Shown: positions 1 to 9,485, numbered from the stretch's first letter. The stretch: DNA of 49,848 nt from Cyanophora paradoxa (GCA_004431415.1 QPMI01000238.1:1-49848); one strand, 5' to 3'. Program-made: numbers and translations. The notes: generated by a model from the letters alone, not told the origin.

Positions 1-1849
1 CCATGTGATCACCACAATTGCTACTTTGGTTTGCTTTGAGATTCTCCTGTGGAGGTTGCAGTTTCGGCATGCTTTCCCAATAAATGCTCCTGATTGATGA
101 CAATGGTCTCTCACTGGGAAATTCTCATGGGTAATCGTTCAGCACAGATTAACAGTGTTTAGTGATCTGTATTGGCTTTCTGCTCTCTGTGAGTGGTGAT
201 TGGAATATTGTGAATAGAGTGCGGAATTATTGGGGTCTGATCTCTGTGAGAGTGGTAACAGAGCACAAGTGGATCTGATCCCTCGAAATAATGAGAATCA
301 CTTATCCCATCACAACTGTTAAAGAACGATTGACTCTCTTTTACTGCGGTTCTCATCAATTGGAACCGAGTGATGTCATTTTTACATAGCAGATAGTGGG
401 AAGCCACACAGTTTTGCGAAGGTGTTGAAGCCCAAATGCAATGTGATTCCAGATTTCGGGCATTTACCTTTGCTCTCCTCCATCAATGCAGCGATTCGCT
501 TCTATATGAACATCCAGCTTCTCCTGAGTTCTGAAACGAGACAGACAGGTCTCACAGTAATAATGCGACATCATGGGTTTCAAAGGTGTTTTCAGAGTCT
601 ACTAGAGACATGATGGTGATATAATGCCCTTATCCTCTTCGTTTTCGATTATAAAAGGTTAATCTTGGTCTTTCTCCTGGGTTGCTGGATTGATGGAGAG
701 GATAGAACACTGTGCTTGATTATCTGCACCATAATGTTGATACTCAGTTCAGGGTTCTGCTCCTCAAATCGATCATAACCTCTGCATCACAGGCAACTGG
801 AACTGGATGCCTTCGAAATTGAGTTCGTTTAACCATCTTTATACTGGCTGGGTTCATTGCTCTTGTGTTTATTAATTCATTTCGGTGCAGGTAAGCCAAG
901 ATTGCATACTTGAGCAGTCTTGACCATCAATATTCTTCACATTACAGTTGCTCTCTTGATCCAATCCACTCAGGTGTTGAGAAGAAGCACCACCACAGGA
1001 GCATAAGACATTATTACCACTCTCAGCATCTCATGCGATCCAGTCTGTAACTGTCACCTGCATCATCTGCTCCTGCATGGATTGAAGGGCATTCGCAGTT
1101 CAACATCAATATTTCGTGATCTTGTGATGACAAGTATCACTGTAAATGAATTTCGTGATCCACACCCTGGGATCACTCACTTTGGTGAATTTACAAATGA
1201 AGGTCAACCGAGTTTTAATTGCTCTCAGGTCTTGGAGTTTCTTCTGAGTCTCTGAGGTAGAGTAGGTGCAATTCTCTCCAAGAATTCAATCCCATCTTGG
1301 ATAACCTCCCTCTGGCTCGATAGGTTAACCAGGAATATGCTTGTTCATGGCTTCCCCATCTTCAATCTCGGGTTCAATTGTTCCAACCTTAAACCTTCAT
1401 CCCTGAATTCCTCCATTTTCTCAAAACGATCATAGAGGCGATTTGTAATTTCTGTGAGTTGAGATAATCTTGGTCTTCTGTCCAGACTGCTGCCTGGCGA
1501 TCATATTCAAATTCTGTAATATCACCAGTGACTAAAAGGGTTCCTAAAAGACGAGTATTTCGTTTTTCTTCTCTTTGATGATTCTATTGGATTGGCGGGG
1601 CATCTTTTACTTTAAGGGAACATATTATTTTTGGGCAATTTGAACGCATTTCGCATTTTTCAGGTTCTAATGATTCGCACATTCGTGCCTTTGGGACATA
1701 TACATTTACTGTGTCAAGTCTGCTTGCATGGAATCGCTTCTTTTGATATGGTCTACCATTACTGGCTCTGATCTTTGCATATATTCCGCTACCTCTGCAA
1801 TATCATTCTTTTCGACCAGCTGCCGCTGAATTTCGTCGAAATAATCCAT
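1..1849 (-). pseudogene. Protein-primed family B DNA polymerase (pPolB), decayed and partial
   Basis: Polintons and PLVs use this polymerase to copy their linear genomes from a protein primer. The visible part is the N-terminal half, read leftwards, with the catalytic palm off the window. Three diagnostic blocks appear in order: YDRFEEQNPELSIN (about 721-777); a C2HC zinc finger, YYCETCLSRF...H...C (464-574); and the pPolB signature VRDHCHQSGAFIGKACRNC at 114 down to about 55. The blocks lie in different frames and are separated by many frameshifts and stops, so the gene is dead. The likely start, MDYFDEIQRQL at 1,849, stands 3' of an early-type promoter. Segments between 1,600 and 1,150 keep protein-like runs across frameshifts (for example RLYDRFEKMEEFRDEG), showing recent decay. 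Identification rests on the VRDHCH...CNL block, which is highly characteristic. Confidence 0.8.
464..574 (-). other. Zinc-finger fragment of the pPolB pseudogene
   Basis: A 36-residue open stretch beginning MMSHYYCETCLSRFRTQEKLD keeps a complete C-x2-C-x12-H-x5-C finger. Polinton and adintovirus polymerases carry the same kind of finger before their exonuclease domain. It ends at a stop and cannot be a complete protein. It is listed because it anchors the reading of the surrounding pseudogene. Confidence 0.7.
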
Positions 1850-1880
1850 GTTCTGTCAAAGTCAAGGAAAACGCAATGAT

Positions 1881-1910
1881 CCCTTAAATCGCCAGTCAAT
1901 TTTTGTCAAA
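1881..1910 (-). promoter_or_regulatory. Early-type viral promoter of the polymerase
   Basis: On the minus strand this reads AAAAATTGACTGGCGATTTA plus an AGGG tail, about 35-50 bases before the presumed polymerase start at 1,849. The AAAAAWTGAC...GCGATTTAA core recurs upstream of the PrimPol-helicase (4,607), the AT-hook gene (5,047) and the small gene at 10,696. It is absent from the capsid genes. Confidence 0.6.
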
Positions 1911-1990
1911 ACACACCATTTACGATACGTTTTATATTGTCCGATAAAGAATCGAAAAAGTCATCGACCCACAGGGGGAGTCTGTGGTTA

Positions 1991-2107
1991 ATTGGGTGTG
2001 ACGCCTGTGACGCCTGTGACACCTGTTTTCAGAGGTTTGTAGATTTTTGAAATTTTAAAAAGTTTGAAAGTAGGCGTCACAGGCGTCACAGGCGTCACAC
2101 TCAATTA
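1991..2107. repeat. GTGACGCC stem-loop unit, left copy (inverted)
   Basis: Three head-to-tail TGTGACGCC/ACC repeats, an AT-rich spacer of about 50 bases, and then their reverse complement (three AGGCGTCACA) form a long imperfect stem-loop. The reverse complement of the whole unit, spacer included (CTTTCAAACTTTTTAAAAT), matches the two units at 10,897-11,049 and 11,211-11,336. The left copy is therefore inverted relative to the right ones. It lies between the polymerase and helicase pseudogenes. Possible roles are replication origin, recombination site or transcription barrier; none is demonstrated. Confidence 0.85.
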
Positions 2108-2198
2108 AAAAGGTGTCACAGCTGTCACACAAACCATTTACAGTAAGGTTTTTAAAAAATAAGAAATTCAATCAGTATTAGAATCGATTCTGTTTTGT

Positions 2199-4555
2199 TT
2201 ACTCATCCCCACCTTCAACATCACTGTCATCCACCAACTTGCGACTATGCTTCTTTTTGATCCCAAGTAGCCACGAGCAAGAACACCATTGACTCGCTTT
2301 CTCTCAGCCTTCACATTAAAGACTTCGCGAAGTCTCTTCAAGATAGTGCATTCTGTGATTTTCTCATCAGATTTGCCATGTGATCCATCTTAAAGTGACT
2401 GATAATGGACTCACTTGTGGCGAAATCCCTTGACTCTTGGTGAGTTCATAACTCTCACGAATCCATTCTCCAATCTTGTCATTCTCATTGAAATATTCAA
2501 CACCTTGATCAACAATGGACTGGGTGGTTGGTGACGAATTCATTGAGAGAATGGGTTCTCCACATTTCCAGGAGAATGGACATATGCGCCATTTTATAAT
2601 CGTCATCATTCTTCATTAGGCGCATTAGAGTGGTGTCTGCTTTCTTCTCACCAGGCTGAGGATCGACCTTGAAGACATTTTCGAATCGGTAGTAGATAAT
2701 TCGCCTTTGGATTGCTGCATCTGGTTTACTGATTCCCAGGTTGTCATTTGTGGACAAGAACAACTGGAACATGGGAATGAATGTAACAAGATCTTTGAAA
2801 AGAGCTCGAACCTTCATCTCATTCCCACCAGTAACCTGTTTGATTTTGTTCAGTTGAAGCATATCACCATCTTCTGCTTCATTACTGAAAACAATTCGTT
2901 TACCAAGAATGCAAGCGAGTTCTGGGGAAGCCTCTGACGAACTCTTCTTGGTTTAGTCCAATATGTCATGTCCAGTGACCCATAATACTCACCAAATGTG
3001 TCTTTCACCAACTCTTGGAGCAGTGATTTCCCATTTGCTCCAATTCCAGTCCAGCAAGTGTATCTCTGATTTTCTGTCAAACCACTCAGGGCATAGGCGA
3101 TTAATCCCAGCATGAATTCGCGGTCTGTATCCGATTCAATAATATCTGCATAGATGGATTTAATCTTTGCAACCTTCTCTTGGTCAATTTCTGTGGTGTA
3201 ATCGTAGCCAACAGTCTTACTCACCATATCATATGGGAGTCCCTGTCGAAAAGTCATGGAGTTCAAGTCAAATACACCATTTGTGAACCCAATGATGTTG
3301 GGAACAGTATCAAGTCTCTCGAAAAAGGTCTTGTCACTGAACAGAACTGAAAGATCAGACATAAGTGCAGTTCTGTATGTAGTCTGTTTGAGGCTCTTAG
3401 CAATTCCCAGCAGAATCTTTGACCTTTCCTCCAAGGAATTGCGGTTCTCTTCATCACGAAGAGCTCTCTGTGCGAGTTGAACAGAACGTTGAAGATAAAC
3501 TGGACAGACCTTGCAGCTCAAACAGAGAAAGATTCGCTTCCCAGTTTCATCCATCTCCCAAATCCCACATACATCATTGAACTTGAACCAGGTCTTGTTG
3601 GAATACTTGTATTTGTCTTGCAGAACAAGATAGGCAACCTGTGCAACATCATAATGGGCACCATCAGATCCAGCAGACCGATCAATCAGATTTTCGATAT
3701 TCGCATCTGTCTCTTCCTTCACACGAATTGTGATAAGTCGCTTCTTGCAGTTTGCACTGTAACTCGAAACAATATATTTGTCTTTCTCCTTCCCTTGAAT
3801 AATATACCAATTGTTTGAGTCATGGCTTCCCTTGCAGCAGGGACAGACCAGACCTTTGTTCTCAGCAGTGAAATTGTATCCCATCTTGGTCTCATTGATG
3901 ATTGTGGGCAAGATGAAACCGAATTCTTCGAGTTTAGAAAGAATATGTTTCTGCAAATTCTCCTCAGCGCACCTTGCATAATAAGAATGTGCACCTTTGG
4001 GGAATTCGTAGTTTTCAACAATCCACTTTTGCAACTCAGCAGTGGGTTCATTTAACTCACACTCAGATGCCCATGGCTCTCTGATCCATGTTTTGTTGGG
4101 ACTGGGGCAAACATTAATCACCCCAGCAGTCCCAGTGGATGCAATCGTTTTGCAGTCGATCTTGGGGTTTCCTTTGAATGCACCCGCTTTATCCCAGATC
4201 TTAATGGTGTCGAATTCAGCAGGTCGAGCGAAGAATGCATGATATCCTTTTTTGGTTTTAGCAAGAGGATTAACACCACCGAAATCATCAGGAATTGCTC
4301 CTCGAATTTGGCGAAATCCTCCTCTTGGTCGAAGTCAATTACCAGGATATTACGAGCGAGAATGCCCCAAGCAGTATATTTACCGGATTTCAGGGCTTCA
4401 TCGAATTTATCCCAAGACCAGGTTCCGTCTTTATGAGCGAAAAGTGGCTTTTTGGTATCAGGATCAACAGGAATAACGATATTCTCAGACAGGACATCGT
4501 CTTCACGAAGCCATTCAACAAGGCGTTTCAGGGATTTCTTGGCGGCAGCGTTCAT
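2199..4555 (-). pseudogene. PrimPol-superfamily 3 helicase (D5-like), frameshifted
   Basis: A virophage/PLV-type replicative primase-helicase. Order of parts: an archaeo-eukaryotic primase core (VIDFDQ near 4,350; GYHAFF near 4,240; IDCKTIASTGTAG near 4,150); a zinc-binding middle (CPCCKGSH near 3,835); a D5-N-like region; and the SF3 helicase with Walker A GIGANGKS (near 3,020) and VFSNEAEDGD as the likely motif B (near 2,890). The C-terminus ends DDSDVEGGDE before TAA at 2,199. The frame breaks near 4,300, 2,960, 2,530, 2,425, 2,380 and 2,265, yet protein-like sequence resumes in another frame each time. The break near 2,960 falls between Walker A and B, so no working ATPase can be made. 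The start at 4,555 (MNAAAKKSL) follows an early-type promoter. Sequencing error is possible for single breaks but unlikely for six while neighbouring genes are intact. Confidence 0.85.
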
Positions 4556-4606
4556 TTCAACAATCGGGGGCTTCTTATCCTTAATGGAGAAATTAATTTC
4601 TCCGGT

Positions 4607-4627
4607 CGCTTGTCATTTTTTGGCGCC
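4607..4627 (-). promoter_or_regulatory. Early-type promoter of the PrimPol-helicase
   Basis: The minus strand reads GCGCCAAAAAATGACAAGCG about 52 bases before the helicase start at 4,555. It matches the GCCAAAAAWTGACAAGCG consensus seen four times in the viral part. Confidence 0.6.
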
Positions 4628-4749
4628 TAACCTTTAAATACCTTTGGGTTCTCCGATTGGCGCTCGATGTATGGTAATGATCCATCGAAAAGTCGATTGA
4701 TCATGGTAACAAAAAGGATTCAGCGGATATCTGGGACTTTGGGGGCGGT

Positions 4750-4977
4750 TCAGTATTTTCTGGGACGACCTACTGGGCGTTTCACTGGATTATTGGGATC
4801 CATCTCAGCAGCTTTCCTGCGATAATATCGTTCCAGTGCCTTTTTACGATATAATTCTCGAAATTCCTCATCTTGATAGCGTTTCTGGAAATACAAGCGG
4901 TCATACAACCTTTTCCTCTCATTGGGATCCACCTCGCTCATTGCAAGTTCGAATTCGACCACAGATTCAGTTTCCAT
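4750..4977 (-). CDS. Small basic AT-hook protein
   Basis: A 75-residue protein. The N-terminal third is acidic, the middle is a highly charged helix rich in Arg, Tyr and Glu, and the C-terminus ends in an AT-hook core (PVGRPRKY) flanked by prolines and basic residues, which binds the minor groove of AT-rich DNA. With an AT-rich genome and an early-type promoter about 80 bases upstream, a role in viral DNA binding or transcription control is a reasonable inference. No wider family was recognised. It is intact, unlike the replication gene just downstream. Confidence 0.65.
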   Translation of the reverse strand: METESVVEFELAMSEVDPNERKRLYDRLYFQKRYQDEEFRELYRKKALERYYRRKAAEMDPNNPVKRPVGRPRKY

Positions 4978-5046
4978 TTGATATGTTCCTTATAATGGGA
5001 CGAGAAAATAATTTGTCCGGTTCACCAATCAAACACACCTTACCCT

Positions 5047-5070
5047 TAAATCCCTTGTCATTTTTTGCAG
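5047..5070 (-). promoter_or_regulatory. Early-type promoter of the AT-hook gene
   Basis: The minus strand reads TGCAAAAAATGACAAGGG followed by ATTTAAGGG, about 80 bases before the start at 4,977. The stop codon of the short frame at 5,058-5,171 lies inside the motif, so the compact genome overlaps coding and promoter sequence here. Confidence 0.6.
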
Positions 5071-5171
5071 ATCGAGACCAGTTCCTGTCTACGCTTTTTT
5101 ATTGCGGCTTCTGTTGCATATTCAGCGGATTTCCTTTCAAGGATAGCATAGATCTCAGAGAGACTGAGCAT
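5058..5171 (-). CDS. Possible 37-residue protein
   Basis: A short frame (MLSLSEIYAILERKSAEYA..., ending LVSICKK) that begins 6 bases after the stop of the preceding gene. It predicts one amphipathic, charged helix. The tight spacing and sensible composition suggest a real small gene or a translational-coupling product, but its length makes chance possible. No family recognised. Confidence 0.35.
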   Translation of the reverse strand: MLSLSEIYAILERKSAEYATEAAIKKRRQELVSICKK

Positions 5172-5177
5172 TCGATA

Positions 5178-5411
5178 TTAATTACCGAGATTTAATTTCG
5201 GATCTGTGAAAGATACAGACCTGCGCCTCACTGTCTCTGTTTTAATATGCTCTTCGAAATCCACCGAATCTGTGGATAATCGCCTACCACCAGATCCATG
5301 ACTCTCAGTGTCAGAGAATTCGATTTCGACTTTGGTTTCACAGCAGCCACTGTGACAATTGCTCACAATGTGGAGATTGAACATCTCTATGAGTTTTCGC
5401 AAGAAATCCAT
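5178..5411 (-). CDS. Small viral protein of unknown function
   Basis: 77 residues. The N-terminus is amphipathic (MDFLRKLIEMFNLHIV), followed by a Cys/His cluster (CHSGCCE) and then a polar, Ser-rich, charged tail with RRLS and RRRSVS motifs that look like basophilic kinase sites. There is no signal peptide and no clear membrane segment. The gene sits in the same-strand cluster upstream of the small AT-hook gene and downstream of the coiled-coil protein. It is not recognised, and its function cannot be inferred beyond likely viral accessory or virion-associated. Confidence 0.5.
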   Translation of the reverse strand: MDFLRKLIEMFNLHIVSNCHSGCCETKVEIEFSDTESHGSGGRRLSTDSVDFEEHIKTETVRRRSVSFTDPKLNLGN

Positions 5412-5438
5412 GATGCTCTCTCTCTTAATGCGAGATAA

Positions 5439-6173
5439 TTAAAGCCAAACTCGTCGTTTATATACTGTTGGGGCAACACCTTTATCGACCTCTGATTTGG
5501 TAGCACCAGGTTCAATGGTGCCCTTCTGGGTTTTGGTCTTCATCTCATCAACTGCCTGCTCATCAATTTGAGTCTCTTTCTTACCAATGAACTGCTTATC
5601 TGGGAGACCAGTGATTCCCATTCTATACACCTCCTTTCGCAGCATCTCCTTTAATTTCGCTCTCTCTTTCTTCTCAGAGACATACTGTTCAAGAGCACTG
5701 GATTTCGCTTCCAGATCTTTAAGTTTCGCAGTCATTTCGTCCCATTGGGCTTTGGGAATTCGATGGATATTCTGTGTAGGTGCGACCTTGTAGGTTACCT
5801 CACCAGCCATGGATTGAATTACCTTGTCTGATTCTTTGGATACACCTTCACCTTTGCGAGCAAGGGACAGATCTTGGAGACCCAGTCCTTTGTCATCAGC
5901 AGCACCAATAATTCGACGAGCACCTTCACCAACTGCCTTCATCTTAGAGGTTTCGGGCGAAATATTCAACTGGTCACTTGTGGAAGCTTGGGGAGCTTTA
6001 TCATCTGGTGATTCTTCGTAAGCAGCATTGAGGGGATCTTCTTGTTGCTGTGATGCTTTAACTTCATTGACACCATTGAATTTCATGGGCTCTGTGTTAA
6101 TAGAACCGGTTCCAGAGGATGCAGAATATGACATAGCACCAGCAGGAACACCAACTTTGCGTTTGGAAGGCAT
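5439..6173 (-). CDS. Coiled-coil virion-associated protein (putative)
   Basis: 244 residues in three parts. A low-complexity, Ser/Gly/Gln-rich N-terminal half suggests disorder. A charged helical segment at about residues 145-195 (AQWDEMTAKLKDLEAKSSAL onward) has heptad-like spacing typical of a coiled coil. The C-terminal tail is basic and ends YKRRVWL. There are no catalytic motifs. It lies directly downstream of the packaging ATPase on the same strand, with a late-type promoter, which points to a structural, scaffold or core role. PLVs often have such fast-evolving proteins between ATPase and capsid genes, and no homologue can be named from sequence alone. The frame is intact. Confidence 0.6.
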   Translation of the reverse strand: MPSKRKVGVPAGAMSYSASSGTGSINTEPMKFNGVNEVKASQQQEDPLNAAYEESPDDKAPQASTSDQLNISPETSKMKAVGEGARRIIGAADDKGLGLQDLSLARKGEGVSKESDKVIQSMAGEVTYKVAPTQNIHRIPKAQWDEMTAKLKDLEAKSSALEQYVSEKKERAKLKEMLRKEVYRMGITGLPDKQFIGKKETQIDEQAVDEMKTKTQKGTIEPGATKSEVDKGVAPTVYKRRVWL

Positions 6174-6190
6174 TGTATATTTATTAGAAG
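6174..6190 (-). promoter_or_regulatory. Late-type AT-rich promoter, coiled-coil gene
   Basis: CTTCTAATAAATATACA stands directly before the start codon at 6,173. It resembles the TAATAA-containing leaders of the ATPase and capsid genes. Confidence 0.4.
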
Positions 6191-6201
6191 CAGAGATTAT
6201 T

Positions 6202-6984
6202 TTATAAACCTCTCTTATATCGCATCAGTTTATTCGAATGAACACCACTCTTGACCTCTTTGGGGGCTTCCTCTTTCTGTGGAGGTGGTAATTCGTCCTC
6301 TTTCTTTTTGGGCTTCCTGTGGAACCGAGGAAACTTAAAGTCTTTAACGAGTTCCGCTTTATCAACGTAGTATTCCACCGAATAATTCGCAGAACTCCAA
6401 ATGAGAAACTGATAGGAGTGAACGTATTCCTCAAACATCTTATAGAAAGCGTCTTTATCCCGCATGATATTGTATTCTTCTTCAATGGCTTCCAGTTCTT
6501 TGCGATTGGCGGCACTGAGGAACATTGCATAATCCGAATTGACGCGAATGGTTGAAGAAACCTTACGCAGTTTCTGAGTTATGCAGAAAATTGTAATCGC
6601 CGAGTGGCGGCCGCGCGAATACAGAGATCCAATAATTTTATCACGGGTAAGGTCTACAATCTCATTGTCTATAAGATCATCGAGAACAACACATAATTGA
6701 TTAACGGGTTCTCCTTTCTCAATTTTCTCTTGTCTTTCATCGAGAAGTTTAGCGATGTAAGGCGCATCCCATTTACCGAGCTGTAATGTTGCGACATCAT
6801 CCCAAAAATGATTGAATGATGTCCCACTTATAACAAGAACAACATCTAACTTTTTCGCATCGTGAAGTTGTTTTAGCCAATATTTTACGGCTTCTGACTT
6901 GCCCGTCGCGCTTTTTCCGATTGCTAATACGCGAAAAGGGGGTTTAATCATCTCAGCAGCATTAAATTCGGGAACGTCAGACAT
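6202..6984 (-). CDS. Genome-packaging ATPase (A32/FtsK-HerA type)
   Basis: This ATPase pumps viral DNA into the capsid and is a core PLV/NCLDV gene. The 260-residue protein has Walker A AIGKSATGKSEAV at about residues 26-38, Walker B LCVVLDDLIDN (about 97-107), and a GRHSAITIFCITQKLRKVSS stretch with the Gln typical of motif III in this family. The C-terminal tail is basic and proline-rich (FHRKPKKKEDELPPP...). Length is normal for the family. The start at 6,984 gives MSDVPEFNAAEMIKPPFRVL, putting the beta strand and P-loop where expected. The gene stands between the coiled-coil protein and the capsid gene on the same strand. The frame is intact with all key residues, unlike the replication genes. 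Confidence 0.88.
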   Translation of the reverse strand: MSDVPEFNAAEMIKPPFRVLAIGKSATGKSEAVKYWLKQLHDAKKLDVVLVISGTSFNHFWDDVATLQLGKWDAPYIAKLLDERQEKIEKGEPVNQLCVVLDDLIDNEIVDLTRDKIIGSLYSRGRHSAITIFCITQKLRKVSSTIRVNSDYAMFLSAANRKELEAIEEEYNIMRDKDAFYKMFEEYVHSYQFLIWSSANYSVEYYVDKAELVKDFKFPRFHRKPKKKEDELPPPQKEEAPKEVKSGVHSNKLMRYKRGL

Positions 6985-7010
6985 GGCTTTGTAGATCTTT
7001 CTTATTAAAG
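6985..7010 (-). promoter_or_regulatory. Late-type AT-rich promoter, packaging ATPase
   Basis: The minus-strand leader contains CTTTAATAAGAAAGATC within 26 bases of the start codon, with no early-type AAAAAWTGAC motif. Confidence 0.4.
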
Positions 7011-7046
7011 ATAGATAAAAATAACGAAACGTTACTGATAATGGTT

Positions 7047-8420
7047 TTACAGATTAATGCGACGAAGACCATCTTTGTCAACAATAATGAAACTGTGCAT
7101 GAGAGCACGAACATTAACTGTGATTGTCTGGTCAGAAGGCATGTATAGAGTAAGGAAAGAAGAGGAGGAGTTCGTGAGATCAACATAGCCAGACTGGGCA
7201 ATGTTGCGAATCGCTTTCTCTCCATCAACACAGAATGGTAGACCACTGAGGACATATTTGTCTGCAACCTTGTCCATATTTGAGCACTTGAAGGCATCCG
7301 CAATTAATTCGGCACCTTTGAGGAGAGGGATGGGCTCAGTAGCATAGAGACGTTGACCATTAATTTCAACAGTGAAAGTAATGTCTTTTGAGTTAGCATG
7401 CGTTTTTAGGACACTGTGGGAACCATTGAAACCATCAATACCTGCGGCATCACGAACTGAAACAAGAAGACCATAGACAAGACCAGAGATCTGTGACAGG
7501 TTAATACGATTTGGTTGAGCATTGCCTTTTGCAGCAAAATTGACACTGTCAACAAAACCAATATCCAGAGCAGGAATAGCCATACCAGTGGTCTTCACCT
7601 TCTCAATGACAGTAGCAAACAGTTCATCAGAAACATTAATAGCATGCATGTAAAGACGAGGAGAAGTGACTTTAATTTCGGGGGTTGTTGTTGCACCAAT
7701 TCCAAAAGTGGTGATTTGTTGACCAACATGGGCAAGAGTAGCATTAGCAGTAGCACCAAGTCCATCATCCTCTGTCTTATCAGCAGCTGTTCCACCAACA
7801 ACAGGAAGAGCACGACCACCATAAGAAGTCTCAACATAACCCTTTCCAGCATCCTTGAACCAGACAGTTACCACCATTTCTCCTGAGAGAGCACCAAGAG
7901 GTAGGTAGTGGTTTAGCCATGGGACTGGGATTTCAGTGAAAAATGACCCACCAAGTCGGTTGGTTCCATGGGCAGGGATACCATGAACCATTCCCATTGA
8001 ACGCTTCTTCTTGGCGAGTTGATCCTCACTGTAATAGATAAGAGGGAAATGAGCAAGGAAATCAGAAGGCACATGGAAGGTGTAAGATCCATAGGTAATT
8101 TCAAGTCGAGAGACAAGAGCACCAACTGGGCGAACGTATCCATTGCGAACAAGGTCGGTATCACCAGCAAAAGTGACAGCTGGAAGGTCAAACGCAAGTT
8201 CGAGTTTTCCACAGAAATTGTAGCGAGGGAGCTTGAAAGAAATGCGATTTCCAGCATTATTCTCGAAAGTGTTGCTTGGGTTCACAACAACAAGAACTGG
8301 CTTCGACTTGGATTCAAGACCAAGCATGAGAGAGTTGTCCAAGAAGAACGCCTTGGCTTCTTCCGGGGTTGTTAGAGCTTCTTTCAGAGAAAGACGTTGG
8401 AGGGTCGAAGTAATATCCAT
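7047..8420 (-). CDS. Major capsid protein (double jelly-roll type)
   Basis: Forms the hexon-like building blocks of the icosahedral shell. The 457-residue product begins MDITSTLQRLSLKEAL. An upstream in-frame Met at 8,462 lies in the AT-rich leader, so 8,420 was chosen. Strand-rich sequence, aromatic-proline stretches (HYLPLGALSGEMVVTVWF) and length fit PLV/polinton capsid proteins, and the position beside the packaging ATPase and minor virion genes is the usual one. The C-terminal half has a long beta-rich domain ending ALMHSFIIVDKDGLRRINL. It is fully open with no frameshift. Assignment rests on length, composition and synteny more than on a single motif; structure prediction should show two jelly rolls. 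Confidence 0.8.
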   Translation of the reverse strand: MDITSTLQRLSLKEALTTPEEAKAFFLDNSLMLGLESKSKPVLVVVNPSNTFENNAGNRISFKLPRYNFCGKLELAFDLPAVTFAGDTDLVRNGYVRPVGALVSRLEITYGSYTFHVPSDFLAHFPLIYYSEDQLAKKKRSMGMVHGIPAHGTNRLGGSFFTEIPVPWLNHYLPLGALSGEMVVTVWFKDAGKGYVETSYGGRALPVVGGTAADKTEDDGLGATANATLAHVGQQITTFGIGATTTPEIKVTSPRLYMHAINVSDELFATVIEKVKTTGMAIPALDIGFVDSVNFAAKGNAQPNRINLSQISGLVYGLLVSVRDAAGIDGFNGSHSVLKTHANSKDITFTVEINGQRLYATEPIPLLKGAELIADAFKCSNMDKVADKYVLSGLPFCVDGEKAIRNIAQSGYVDLTNSSSSFLTLYMPSDQTITVNVRALMHSFIIVDKDGLRRINL

Positions 8421-8439
8421 GATTATCTCTTTTATTATA
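8421..8439 (-). promoter_or_regulatory. Late-type AT-rich promoter, major capsid gene
   Basis: TATAATAAAAGAGATAATC lies immediately 5' of the capsid start codon. The TAATAAA-plus-purine pattern is shared with the other structural genes. Confidence 0.45.
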
Positions 8440-8474
8440 CTGCAACATAAAAAATTCACCAATGATCCTTGATT

Positions 8475-9485
8475 TTACGCAAAATTCGCAATAACCGGAT
8501 AAGATGGATGTGTTTCCGCCATTCTCCTCTTGAAGTATTCGTACACAGGATCACCAGCAGGTTCATCACCATATCGAATTTCGAAGGTGAGGTGGACAGG
8601 TTGACCCTCGAAATCAATTGGTTCATTAACTGCATTCACAATATCAACCGAAAATGTGGAAAGTCCCAGATTCTTGTTATAGTATTTATAAATCGGATGG
8701 GCTTCTGTCGAATTATAAACGACATGCTCACCATAATCTTTATCTGGAACAACGATTTTGTGGAAATATCCAGTGAGGAGACCATCACCACATTGAACCA
8801 GATCACCCAACTCCTTTACTCTCACAAACAGAACACTATCCCTGGTCTTTTCAGGTTCAAATGAAGATATGATACCATGCACCATCGACCCAGTAAAGAT
8901 ACCATCAGTCAGAGTATTATAAACTTGTGATTGGATTGGGGTGTTACCATATCTCCCAGGATCAAGACCAAGCAGTCGAGCAGAACTCAAAAACCTCTGA
9001 ATCTGCGCCTGGGTTGGGTTTATTGCAGTTGAGAAAGCCAGGTAAAACGGTATGGTGGAATGGAATATTACTCGTTTCAGTGTATCATCCCATTTACAGC
9101 GAATTGCTACTGGTGGCTCTCTCAATGCAAGTTTGGAGTTAATTACATTCACCAGTTGTTGGTGGTTTTGAATGGGTGTGCTGCGACTTATCACAATGTG
9201 CTTCCATTGCTCATAATCGGCAGCAGGTCGATCAGTTGGAATACCAGTGCTTCCTGCACCAGAATAATATTCAGACCAATAAAGGTAGATTGCATTATCT
9301 ATTGTCACATCTCCTACTTTGGTTTCACCACTCACCATGGGAATGCTGTTATAGAATTCTGCTGAAACCAGTCTTACTGCTCTCACAAATTCATAGGTGC
9401 TGGGGAGGCGAGCAATAAAACTCGAAGTAGGTCCATCTCCCGAAATTGTATTGAAAGAGCTCACTTCGATGTAATCCACAGGCAT
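8475..9485 (-). CDS. Minor capsid / penton-like virion protein
   Basis: 336 residues, beta-rich. The N-terminal region has the pattern found in many PLV and giant-virus virion proteins: a hydrophobic strand leading to RAVRLVSAEFYNSIP, then a segment for exit from the jelly roll (IYLYWSEYY), and a long insertion. The C-terminal strands (VHLTFEIRYGDEPAG) correspond to LTVEFRDYYGDLVD in the divergently transcribed neighbour, so the two are distant paralogues. The gene is separated by 54 bases from the capsid gene and reads in the same direction. A vertex (penton) or minor capsid role is inferred from family pattern and synteny. No catalytic motif is seen and the frame is intact. Confidence 0.6.
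   Translation of the reverse strand: MPVDYIEVSSFNTISGDGPTSSFIARLPSTYEFVRAVRLVSAEFYNSIPMVSGETKVGDVTIDNAIYLYWSEYYSGAGSTGIPTDRPAADYEQWKHIVISRSTPIQNHQQLVNVINSKLALREPPVAIRCKWDDTLKRVIFHSTIPFYLAFSTAINPTQAQIQRFLSSARLLGLDPGRYGNTPIQSQVYNTLTDGIFTGSMVHGIISSFEPEKTRDSVLFVRVKELGDLVQCGDGLLTGYFHKIVVPDKDYGEHVVYNSTEAHPIYKYYNKNLGLSTFSVDIVNAVNEPIDFEGQPVHLTFEIRYGDEPAGDPVYEYFKRRMAETHPSYPVIANFA

Noticed and set aside
1991-2107. Stem-loop as a simple transcription terminator
   Set aside because: The conserved spacer and the repeated, oriented copies on both sides of the core are more than a terminator needs, although a secondary terminator role is possible.
2199-4555. Frameshifts as programmed ribosomal frameshifting
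   Set aside because: At least six breaks without consistent slippery sites, plus a neighbouring polymerase with true stop codons, fit decay better.
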